Assembly: GCA_009869945.1 (NCBI GenBank) | Contig: WIXG01000325.1 | Location: 24,365 to 88,364, forward strand | Direction of reading: 5' to 3' | Length of the DNA stretch: 64,000 nt | DNA from: Mesaphorura yosii | Lineage: Eukaryota; Arthropoda; Collembola; Poduromorpha; Tullbergiidae | Shown here: positions 13,406 to 23,874 of the stretch, in pieces | How the letters are laid out: each line of letters begins with the position of its first letter | Numbering within the stretch: position 1 is the first letter of the stretch | Notes under the pieces: generated by a model | The model's database searches: none | What the model was told of the DNA's origin: nothing | The model's input: the letters and a program-made list of their open reading frames with translations, nothing else | Position numbers and translations under genes: made by a program

Positions 13406-15736
13406 ATGACTCTAATCTGGGAAGATCTGAGCTTCCAAGCTCCAAACTCGCTCTTTGCAAAACTCACGTCTTGCTGCACTTCAGGCTGCATGCCTGGCGG
13501 GAAAATTATCAGCAAACTGAACGGAAAAATTGAGCTGGGCAAAATGGTTGCCTTACTCGGACCGTCTGGTTCGGGGAAGACTACGGTTTTGAAGTGCCTG
13601 GTTCAAGGAAGGAGCCTCCGTGGCTTCTCCGAAGGCCGGATTCTTGTGAAAGATAAAGAAATGGCTCTGACTAGCTACATTTGTCAAAAGGACATGGACC
13701 ATCTCATTGTCTCGCTCACCGTGGAGGAGTCGCTCATGTACGCGTCGCAAGTAAAAAATCCACGCAGCGCCAATCACGAGGCAATAATCAACGAGCAAAT
13801 TGAGCAGCTTGGGCTGGGGAGAGTCAGGCAAAATGTGGTGGCAAAATTGTCGGGAGGGGAATGCAAGCGGCTTGTGGTTGGACTTGAGCTTACTTCCAAC
13901 CCAAAACCAAACTATTTGTTTCTCGACGAACCGACAAGCGGCCTGGATAGCCTCGCCGTGCTTGAGGTAAGCAATTTCCTAGCTGCAAACACTTCAGCGT
14001 CGACCCTTCGCTAGCAGAGACTCTACAAATGTAATTCTTCTAGCTTCTGGACACGTTGTCTGCCTTGGTCTGCGACAAACCCATGGCGGTAGTCACTGTG
14101 ATTCATCAACCAAGCTACGAAGCCCTGCTGAAATACGACCAAGTCTACTTTCTATCCAAGGCTGGCAATTTCATTTATGGCGGGTCACCGGTCAAGATTC
14201 TCGAGTACATCGAAGACCACGGCTACTTTGGAATGATTGCTCCTAAAACTAAGCTTCAAAACGAGAACCCAGCGGATATCATGATCAAGATCGCATCCGC
14301 CGCGTCTCGTGGCAGTGGCGGCACAGCAAACGAAGGCGCTGACGTTGATGTTGAGGCACATGCAAACGATCGGACTCGAAATCTGGAGAAAATCTGCGAA
14401 GCAATGGGCAACACGTACCAAGTCTCTTATCTGCTGGATCGTGTGGATCCTTCACGACTCGTGTCGGTTGAGGCCGATGGCCTGTGCAAGAATAGTGCAG
14501 GCTGCAGCCTTAAAAATCTTTGGACTATTCTCAAGCGCACGGCTCGCTCGACCATTTTGGGACAACCGGTCTTCCTGCTCGTCCGGCTTGCGCTGTACGC
14601 ATTCATTGGCCTCATGCTGGCAGCGCTTCACAATCAGGAACTGGGCGCTGCTGACAGCTGCTACACGAAGGATCGACGATTCAACATGATTCGTAACGGT
14701 TCTTGCACGATGAGTGACAAGGAGCTTCTTGGACTCGAAGAGCCGTTGTCCGAACAAAATGTCAAGTTTCATTTCTTCAGCTTGCTGTTCTTGATGTTTG
14801 CTAGCTTGATGCCGACTGTTTTGTCGTACTCGTCTGAAATTAAGGTATATTTAGCTAATTTTATGGTCAATCTCGATTAATTTAAGTTGCATTTGTGTCC
14901 ATTTGCAGGTTTTTCTGAACGAGCATCGCAACGGCTGGTATACAACATCGACTTACTACATTGCCAAAACGCTGACGGAGATCCCATTCCAGGTTCTCTT
15001 CCCGTTCTTCTACATTTGGTTCATTTACTGGTACACGGGACAAATCGGGATGGAGTCCTGGCTCGACGGATTTCCTGGACGCATGAATTGGCGATACGGC
15101 ATGTTTCTGTCAATTTCTATCGTGGCCTGCTTCGTGGCACAAGGACTCGGATTTCTAATCGGCATTCTTTGCATCAACTCATCCAACTCCTCCACCCTGC
15201 TCTCCTGCTCTTCCCTGATTTTCATTTTTCTCTTCTCAGGTTTCTTTGTGAAAATAGTTGAGATGGGCCCTCAAGTTCAGTGGATAACGTATTTCTCGTT
15301 TATTCGATTTTCTCTGGAGTCGCTTGTAATCCTGCTTTATGGCCAAGGGCGTTGCGGACTCATTCCAGTGCCTGGTACAAAGGAACCCACTGTCCCAACT
15401 GAACCCGCAGTGCTATACGCGTTCAATTTGCACGACGAGGACCTGTGGCCCAATATTTATTGGCTGCTGGGACATTTGATCGTCATTCGAGTGGCTGCTT
15501 TCATCGCGCTTAAATTCCTGGCTAATCCGAAATTCTTCAATGTAAACATAAGCGCATGCGGTTGCTTCAACGTTTTCCGGAAAATTCCGCTCATTCCACG
15601 CGCTGTTAATGCATTGCCCAAAGAAACAAAGTTCCTGGTTAAACTTCTCCTGGTGTGGCTTGTTATTTTGTTTCTTGTCCTCATAGTTGTTGCGGTGATC
15701 GTGATAATGATCGTGCTCAATGAAATGCGGTGGTGA
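13406..15736 (+). CDS. ABC transporter, subfamily G half-transporter
   Basis: Three exons: 13406-13966, 14044-14844, 14909-15736, giving 729 aa. The order is ATP-binding domain first, then membrane domain, as in ABCG half-transporters that work as dimers and export lipids or small molecules. Walker A GPSGSGKTT is at about residues 52-60, the signature LSGGECKR at 148-155, Walker B YLFLDEPTSGLD at 170-181, and the H-loop VIHQPS around residue 208. Hydrophobic segments follow: ILGQPVFLLVRLALYAFIG, FFSLLFLMFASLMPTVL, the IPFQVLFPFFYIWFIYWY region, YGMFLSISIVACF and LLSCSSLIFIFLFSGFF. An extra very hydrophobic stretch closes the protein (LLVWLVILFLVLIVVAVIV). The substrate is unknown. The N-terminus is short, but the ATG has a clean A-rich context and no upstream exon is evident. 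Confidence 0.92.
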
Positions 15737-17895
15737 AAGGTTTCCAACACCAAATGAGACACAATCCTTAATCCTGTTCGCCGTCCCATGAGAAAATTGT
15801 AGGAATACGAACTACACGAATTAATGAATTCATTAATTTCATATTTCAAGTTTTACTGTCTACGCGATTAATACGATTAATATTAATTTGAAGTAAAGCC
15901 CCAGTCTCGTCTCTCAAAGCGTTGAGAAACAAAACAAGTGAGTGTGCAGCTTCAGCTGCTCGTAGTATGTAAGTCTTATTCCTTATTGCTTTTGTTCAGT
16001 AGCAATTAATCACAATTTAATACAATAAATTTTAATTGTTCTCACAATGTTTTAAGACGAAAGTCAAAGTGTGAGGTTAGTTTTAGCAGTCGAAGTCGAT
16101 CTTAATAATTTATGATGTAGATTGCCACAAAGTTGTTAAAAGGTTCATTAGGAATTAATAATTTTAAATATGTGTTAAGTACCAAGTGTTCATCCATGAA
16201 ACTAAGAGCGAGGAGCTAAGAGCAAAGTCTGGCTTGCTTTGCCCTTAATTAGTATTTTATTATTCTCGTAAATTAGTAAAATTACAAAATTGAAGTATTC
16301 ACTTCACAATGCAAATGGTACATCTACGATTTTGTAACACGTGCGTACAATTTCGATATGTTTGTAGTTTTAAAACAAAAGGGTTGTACAATTTCAATAA
16401 TACAATTGTGAGATCCGATTATGTAAATTTTTGCTACAGTTTAACATTGACTTGGCCTGATTCATCTTTCTTGAAAAAAAATTAGTAAGTTATTACTGTT
16501 AATACTTTGAAACAAATACCTCGTCAGCGCCAAGCGCACAGTGTAGAATCATGAATTAACTCATATCACATATGTCTCACCTTAATATTCTTAAAATGAA
16601 TGGCAACTGGGAATCATCAAGTCGCATTACGCGTTGCATAGTCACATGAGGGATTCGATTTCAGGTCCCAAAATAATCACAACGAATGCACAGAAATGAA
16701 TAATTAGAATAATGCATCAAGCGTTAATTTAACTTGTCCGGAGACGCTGGACACCGTTTCCTTTCTCGCATAAAGTACAGGAAGAAGAGTGTTACTTCAG
16801 ATAGTGATAGTAGGAACTCGTTGCTGGTTGTGAAATGTAGTCGTGAATGTGTGTAAACGTATTGTGGTTAATTCATGTGCTCGAAATATATCCGGCACCT
16901 GAAATCTCAGCTTACTGTAATTGTGATTCCAATTTTGCGCCAAAGCGAACCAACGCCTCTGGTTTTGATTTTAATCCCGCGACGCGATATGGTGTGAGAA
17001 TTGGACGTACGTCAAGTTAGGTGATTTACCATCATTCATTGATGTGCCATCATAAAACAGCGTTATTAATCTTCGTCGTCAAATTAATCGTGCGCGTGCG
17101 ATGATTAAGTGTGTGCACATGTCCGGTTGCTGTCTCGTCGCTGATTCTGTTCTACGCTTCTCATTCTCGAGGCGCGTCCGTTCCGCCGCCGCAACAGCAG
17201 CCAATTACTCGCATGCAAGAGGCCAATAAGCGTGTCAAGCGTAAAGCGTAATCGTAATAGCGAAGCAATAAGGAATTGGTCGGTCGATACGATGAGCTGT
17301 GGTCTTATATAATTCTGAGGCGATTATTTAATACTTTGGAAAGCGGCAGACGCATTATATCATTGCAGTTATCAGATTGTACGGTAACGCCAAAGCGTAC
17401 GCGTACGCTTAAATATGCAAATAGTCGCATCGCAAACGCACACTCGGGAATGGAAGAAAGAAGAAATCGTGTGAATGAGACTCCGTTTTATCTCAATGAG
17501 GGCGACTGACACCAATTGGGGGCATTCTTCGTGCTCGGCTCTGAGTTTAAAGTTTAACTTTGGCGTGGCGTGCCTCGCATATCAACAAGGAAAGGAAAAG
17601 GACAGGACGATAGCGATTTGATTGGTGTGATTCTCACGTAATTGAACAATGGACGAAAAAGCAAGGCGCAAGGCCAGTTTGGAATTTATGCTTTAATTAA
17701 TCAGTAATTAAGTCCAACGCGGCGGCACGACGCACTAAATAAATGAAGTGATGATGGTTTTTTGGTTTTTCGAAATTTAATTGCTGCATTGTTTGCATAC
17801 GCATGTTGCAATGTCAATTCAGTATTAACCACATAATTACTTTGGTTTTAATTATTTGGATCACAATCGAAAATCGAATACGAGTATTGTTTCAT
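15737..17895. other. Tail-to-tail intergenic region between ABCG and esterase A
   Basis: AT-rich sequence of 2.2 kb between two convergent genes. It holds a likely ABCG poly(A) signal at 16024-16029 and, for esterase A on the minus strand, ATTAAA-type signals near 17776-17781. No coding region is supported. Confidence 0.65.
16024..16029 (+). terminator. Candidate poly(A) signal AATAAA for the ABCG gene
   Basis: This AATAAA lies 288 bp after the ABCG stop in a T-rich context. It is the first perfect hexamer I see downstream. Confidence 0.4.
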
Positions 17896-20590
17896 TCACT
17901 GTGGAGTAGCCTGTGCAACCAATTGCGTCGAGAGACATGTGAGGTAAGGTTCTTCGCTGTCCCATCGTTTCTCTTTCATGAAATACAAATCGGTCAGGTT
18001 GAACTGGTCCCAGAATGTCATTCTCTCTGACACAAACGTGACCATTTCAGGTTCATCATCGATCAGGAACCATCCAAAAGGCTTAGGGTCTGCTATGGCA
18101 AGCCATTCAGCGCCGTTGTCTGCTCCACTGGGCGTGCTATTAAAAAATACGGCATTTTATAGCATGAGTCCGGGGACCACGTATGATTAAACCTTTAACT
18201 CACCCGGTAGCAGCAAATGTGGTCCACAACTTCACGAGCATCTTGCTAAAGTTGGCGTTCTTCGATCCTTCAGGTACTGGAGGATACGGCTCATACGGGA
18301 ATAAGAACTGGAGTTCGTCAGCTGAAATGCAGTAATTAATTAAATAAAAAATTAGTAACTTAGCAGCTTGTTAATTAATTATCCTGATTCCTAGCATCTA
18401 CTAACCATGTCCAGCGCCTGTGAACAAAAGAAATGATCAAGATTTCATTAATTACGTTGGAATTCTGGAAATGTTGACTCACATTCTACAAGATTCGTCT
18501 AAGAACATACCTAAGAACTTTGAATCATCGCCCCAAATGTCCAAAGCAGGCTGAGCGTACGTTTTGTCCGCATCTTTGTCAAAATAGTACAAATACACGT
18601 GATCGCGTCGGGTGTTGGCTGCCAGTTGATACGTCGCGAAAACATACGTCGGATGCACGAATTGCCGATCAGAGAACATATCCGTCAAATTTGGCTGCAT
18701 GGATTTGTCAATGTCATTTGCCCCGAAATAGAATTCTTTGACTTCGTTTGAGATTTTTGGTGGATCCGAAGTGTGGTCAAGCAGCAAGCAAGGAATTGCG
18801 AAAGAATCCCAATTCTCGTTCAAGCACTTTGTAGCCGTTTCGTTTGCCAGAATTGCTATATGAAACGAACTTTATCAAAAACAGGTTTGGTGTCGTTGTT
18901 TAGTTGTGATAACGTACGCAGAGCTTTGAACAGTCCTTCCCCGGACACTGTTCCAAGCATCACGGGCATGGACTCTAAATTTCCAGACATCAGCATGTTT
19001 ATGGGAACGTCCGGGAGAAATACGTTGCCATCATCAGACGGTGGCTCCACCGAAATTTCAAAGTTCATTAAGTACGAATTCAGAGTCAGCGTATCAGCAT
19101 CCATGCTTCTAAAGCACGCAACCAATTCTGTCGTAGTCAAGTTTTCAGCGCCTGCCCCGGTGGAAGACGAAGAGGAACAGTTCATTCGCTTAGCAAGGTG
19201 GTAGGCAATTTCAACAGCATTCCGTGGAAACATGTCGGGCATTATGATGGTTCCACTTTGCACAATTGCTCGATGAACTAAACCTGGGAAATAGAATGTA
19301 AGATATGAGTTCCTGTTCCAGCGTTCATGTAACCGGGTCAGTGGCCATACCTTTGGTCATAGGTGACAGCAGATGCGCAGAAACTTCCATTGCGCCGTAA
19401 GAATTTCCGAAAAGCGTCACTTTATTCTTGTCACCACCGAACTTAATGATGTTATCCTGAACCCATTGCAATGCCATCACTTGATCTTTCAGGCCTTGGT
19501 TTCCTCGTGCTTCCGAATCGTTCGTATTTAAGTTTCCTGAAATATTAAGAAACTAAATCTGAAAACGGGGCTCCACATTGCGTACTGCATAAATATGACG
19601 ACTTTACCCCAAACACCAAGTCGGTAATGCACGGTTATCTGAAAATGAAACCTCGTATTAAATTAGCTTGCCAATTCAAGATACTCTATGGCTAAAAATT
19701 GAGCTTACAAGGACAACGTTCTCATCCATGAAGTAATCCGAATGATACCTTGTTCCGCTCCCAAACTGCCCGCCACCGTGAATGTAAAACATCACAGGAA
19801 AACGATTCCGTCGTTTTCCCAAATCAGAATAGTTCTAGAACAAATCGCGAAAGGAGAAATGTTAAGATAAAGTCCGAATTCTAAACTCTTGCTTGACATT
19901 TATGCAAATAGCTGGTACTTTTGGTGTGTAAATATTCAGGTACAAGCAGTCCTCAGAGCCAATGGTCACCACCTCTGGATTGTACTTATCCCTTTGGATG
20001 CATTCGGGTTTCAATTCGGTGGCGTTCAAGATTCCTTCCCATGGTTCAATTTCAACGGGCAACTTTAAAAGATTTGGTAGAACAAACGGATACAAGTTCC
20101 TCTATGCCAGTTTCATTTCTTGACAATTTGAATCTGATCTTACATCAAATCGAAGCGAGCCCAGTGGAGGTTGCGCGTACGGCACTCCAAGAAATGCCAA
20201 GACGTCACGGCCTGCACGTGACTTTAAGTAAGTTCCGCGTAATTGTCCCGAATTCACTGTGACAAGAATGTCTTCTTTGGGCTTTTGACTTGGGTCTTCT
20301 GCTTCTGCCTGAAGAATTGGAGTCGGAGCCGCGGCTCCAAGTCGTCTCAGGAGAGTGTCATTGGAGCTGCTGTTATTGCTATTGCTGCTGTTTCCGTCAG
20401 CATTTGAATCTGGAATTATTTGGTCGTCCGGAATGGAAGGAACTATGGTTGGCGCCGTGTGCACTATCAAAACTACACCAACTGTGATTAAAGCTGCAAT
20501 GCCAAGTCCAACCAGGGCATAATTCAGTAGTTTCTTCTGCCCTCTCCTTGGAACCGGCTCAATTGGCTCGTAACTGTTTCTTGAGAACAT
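17896..20590 (-). CDS. Carboxylesterase A, type II membrane-anchored, catalytic triad intact
   Basis: Ten exons (minus): 20590-20144, 20062-19919, 19834-19709, 19638-19608, 19536-19351, 19283-18918, 18855-18511, 18417-18406, 18321-18204, 18136-17896. They give 671 aa with all phases matching. The short N-terminus ([12 protein letters not shown]) is followed by a transmembrane segment at about 21-43. Next comes an Asn/Ser-rich stem with several N-glycosylation sites, then the alpha/beta-hydrolase domain. The oxyanion loop is YIHGGG, the nucleophile elbow GNSYG (Ser about 295), the acid is in TVSGEG (Glu about 427), and the His is in AGHADEL (about 552). It should hydrolyse carboxylic esters outside the cell or in a secretory compartment. 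The closest relative in the array is esterase C. After the LTDLYF block, where its sisters stop, it continues for 27 residues. The exon 2 acceptor (before 20062) was chosen by homology with the sisters. Confidence 0.9.
18406..18417 (-). other. 12-nt microexon carrying the catalytic His of esterase A
   Basis: The exon reads GCGCTGGACATG, flanked by a CACAG acceptor and a GTTAGT donor. It completes Gly and encodes Ala-Gly-His plus the first base of the next Ala, restoring the conserved GHADEL block. Its length is a multiple of three. Its counterpart in esterase C is 24287-24298. Confidence 0.85.
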
Positions 20591-21065
20591 ATTCGAATCG
20601 GAGATTAATTATTACGTCGATTCTAGATTCTTAACTCTTTAAAGCACTGATATTCTTACAAATTACATTACAGCGACTACGATTTAAAATGTATATCAAA
20701 AGTACACCAGTTTTGCAAGTGAAGTGCATACCCTGATATTATTTGTGCTCTTCGATTGAATACGTCGCGTCACGAGCTCACACTTGTGTTCTTATCAGTT
20801 AACTGGATAAATACGACACGCGCCCGCTAAGTTACGACTGCAAGTCACGCATTCATATGTCATATCAGCGGAAGACAAACAGAAGTCACGCGAGAGGCGA
20901 GGACGGACTTATTGTGCTGTTGCTTGTTTGTCTACGTGCGATGTACGATGGACTTGACACATTATCACTTTACTATGAATTAAGCTCAAAAGGACTGTAC
21001 TGCTTATAACTTAAATAATGAATACGAAATTATGGTAATTAAGGGCCTCAGCATGAAACGTGTCT
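20591..21065. other. Spacer between esterases A and B, with a candidate GATA site at 20791-20798
   Basis: This 475-bp spacer holds the promoter of A and the 3' end of B. CTTATCAG (CTGATAAG on the minus strand) lies 201-208 bp before the A start codon and is followed by GGATAA. No clear TATA box was seen. Equivalent GATA sites precede B, C and D. Confidence 0.35.
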
Positions 21066-23517
21066 TCATAAGTAAAGATCGGACAAATCCAGCGAGTCCC
21101 AAAAGTCCATTCTTTCCACGAGTCCGTTCTTGTTTGTGATCATCCTCGGATCCGTGTCCAACTCGTACCAGCTGTACGGCTTCTGATTAATCGGAGTCCA
21201 TTCCGTATTATTGCCGGTGTCAGGAACTCTGAACAAAACTTGATTTTAAAGCCTTCAAAATGGCTGCAAGAATATGCGCTGAAAAAAATCGTACCCCGTA
21301 TCTGCGAATGATGCCCAAAGGTGAACCATGGCCTTTGAAAAATTGGCGTCTTTATGATCCAGCGAAATGTACGGGAAGGTTCCGTAAGGGAACAGAAACT
21401 GCAAGTCGTCGGCGTGCTCAACGCCTGAAATAAGACCAAAACAGTTCGAAGAACATCTTCCTGAAGTGCGGTGGTTATAGGAATGCACTTACCCATATTG
21501 TAATCAGTTTGAAATTGATCTACGATCATCTTTATGTAACTGGTGTCCACCGGATAATTAAATTGATACAGATAAACGTTGTTCGGATTTTCAGTACGTC
21601 TTCGTCCGCGTCCACTTCCACTGGCATTGGCACGGCCTCCTCCGATTCGAGCACCTGCTGCCGCAGTCGCAGTCAAGTTATTCCCCTGCACCTGAAAAGT
21701 GGCCACAACCGTAGCTGGATGGACAAACGACCGATCGGAGAACATGTGCGTCAAATTCCGCTCTGTCGCATTAGAGATTTCTCTAGGGCCAATGTAAAAG
21801 TCGTGGATTGCAGTCGCCAGTGTTTCGGGATCCTTCGCTGAACTCAGCTGAAGTTCCTGAATTAGCAAGGATTTCCAGTTGGTGTTGTGTTGTTCAAGCA
21901 GGTTAGGATTCGTCAAAATGACTGTAACATTTACATGAAATGGTAGAACCAACGTATAAAACTTGACTTATTAAGTTCTTACTAAGCGACATTGCCAAAT
22001 ATTCTGCCGACGTGACACCCATCATGACTGGCATGGGATTTATCTTGGTTGAATTCAAAAGTTGGTTTAGTGGTGTGTCGGGTAGGAAAACTTCATCATC
22101 ATTGTTAATTCCTGTCGGTTCAACTGACAGAGTGAACAGATCTCCAACCCCGACCGATGCTTCGATTTCGATACTCCTCAGGACGATGCTCTCGGCGTCC
22201 ACATTTTGTAGGCAATTGATCAGCTCTTCAGTGTTTGTGCTCGTTGTTGCTGTCGAGCTGTTACTGGGCGAGTCGGTGATGTCGGTGCAATTCAAAATGG
22301 AACCGAGTGCCAGTGCGTTCTCCAATGGCTTGCTTTGAAGGATATTTGGCATAATGGCGGATCCACTTTGCAAGATTGCACGATGAAACAAACCTGTTCA
22401 AGTTCGAATGCAGAAAGCGATTCTATTTCAGTTTACCAGGTTCAAGTTACTGCTCGCAAACCTTTGCTCATTGGTGATATCAAGTGGGCTGAGATGCTCA
22501 TAGCTCCGTAGCTCTCTCCAAACAATGCTACCTTGTTTTGATTGCCTCCAAATCTTTCAATATGGCTTTTTATCCATTTGAGCGCCATGATATTATCTTT
22601 CAAGCCTTGATTTCCCCTTGCAAACTGGTCATTTGTGTTCAAATTGCCCATAACACCCAGCCGGTAATGAAAGGTGACCAGCACGATGTCCTCATCCAGT
22701 AGATAGTCAGCGCCGTAGCGGTTGACATTGCCGGTTGGTCCTCCGCCGTGAACGTAGACCATGACTGGGAGTTGTGCTTGCCTCCTGGACCGTCTTCCAT
22801 TGTTTTTGTTCAAGTCGTCGACTGTCTTTTGTGAGAAACACATAATGACGATTTCAGTCTTCGAATCAAGCAAACATATCGAGAGATTCGACGGTCTTTT
22901 TACCTTTGGCGTAAAAATATTCAAGTACAAGCAATCTTCAGAGCCAACTGTCGGTGTTGTTTCGTTGGAATTGTGCGACCACTTCTGAATGCACCAGGGT
23001 CCGAACTCGCGGGCGTCCAAGGTCCCATTCCAGGGTTCTAGCTCAACAGGAGGCTACACCATTAAACAAAATGCTATACTAGTTTAATTGTACAAAATAG
23101 AACTACTTATATCGTCTGCATTCTTACCTGAAATCTCAATTTTCCCAACGGTGGCTTCGAGTACGGAATTCTTAGGAACGCCAAGTAGTCGCGACCTGCT
23201 CGAGACTTCAGCCGCTTGCCCTCCACCTGGCGATCATCAGCTAATGACACTATGACGGCTTCAGTGCCTGCGCCGTCACCGTCGCTATTCGTCCCTGTCG
23301 CTGTAAGCTTGACATTCTGGTTATTCGCAAAATTTTTGTGGTAGTACAGCAGGCCAACGCAATTTACAAGCAAGCGGCTGAGAACGAGTGTGAGTCCGAC
23401 GAAAATTAGGGCGGTTAGAAAGAGCTTGGACAGACTGACGGAGCTGCGGCTGCGAGATCTGATCAGCACGTCCTTGTCCAAGTCTTCGTACGCGAATTTC
23501 GTCCGGACGTTAAACAT
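21066..23517 (-). CDS. Carboxylesterase B, type II membrane-anchored, catalytic triad intact
   Basis: Seven exons (minus): 23517-23128, 23053-22904, 22825-22462, 22393-21983, 21921-21493, 21424-21295, 21228-21066, giving 678 aa. The N-terminus MFNVRTKFAYEDLDKDV matches that of esterase D in style. A transmembrane segment lies at about 32-58, followed by a short stem and the esterase domain. The oxyanion loop is YVHGGG, the nucleophile elbow GESYG (Ser about 285), the acid in GVTSAE (Glu about 432), and the His in VEHADDL (about 585). The late domain has a Gly/Arg-rich insertion (GRGRRR) before YLYQFNYPV, shared with D only. Two introns present in A are missing: the one splitting the HYRLGV block and the 12-nt microexon. 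It is predicted to be an active surface or secretory-pathway esterase. Substrate unknown. Confidence 0.9.
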
Positions 23518-23874
23518 TTTGAAAGCTGTGACACCGGAGACAAGAGAGGAAGCGCTGAAATACCATCCTCACTGTCCTCCCTCGAAATCGAAGCCCTCGA
23601 TACCGGCTCGCGTAAAGTTAACTAAGCGGAATTGACACTGAAACAAAACAGCTAAAGAGTCATATGACTGATGTCTATTTCGAGAATTTGTGCCATCAAG
23701 TCAGGAATTACTCGCTGGTACAAACCAGAGGTTGAGCTGATAAGTGCAAAGTGCTTCCCATATCAGCTATCAGTATATTATACAAGGAAAGAGACGCATG
23801 AGAGTGAAATAGCATTTGGTTTGTTTATTCACTGCATCATTAAACGATTTATGGTCCAGACTAGACTAACGCAT
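23518..23874. other. Spacer between esterases B and C, with candidate GATA and TATA elements
   Basis: This 357-bp spacer contains CTGATAAG at 23737-23744, 220-227 bp before the B start. Two further GATA cores follow (TATCAGCTATCAG, 23761-23773). A TATAATATA run on the minus strand lies at 23774-23782. These are weak matches taken singly. The same combination recurs upstream of the sister genes. Confidence 0.35.
23824..23829 (-). terminator. Poly(A) signal AATAAA for esterase C
   Basis: A minus-strand AATAAA lies 46 bp after the stop codon of esterase C, which is a normal distance. Confidence 0.6.

Noticed and set aside
14309..14689. 126-codon open frame within the ABCG gene
   Set aside because: Out-of-frame shadow of ABCG exon 2, which has strong family motifs in the other frame.
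20062..20101. Alternative upstream acceptor for esterase A exon 2 (CATAG before 20101)
   Set aside because: It would make an intron of about 40 bp and insert 13 residues absent from B, C and D; the acceptor at 20063-20064 keeps phase and matches the family.
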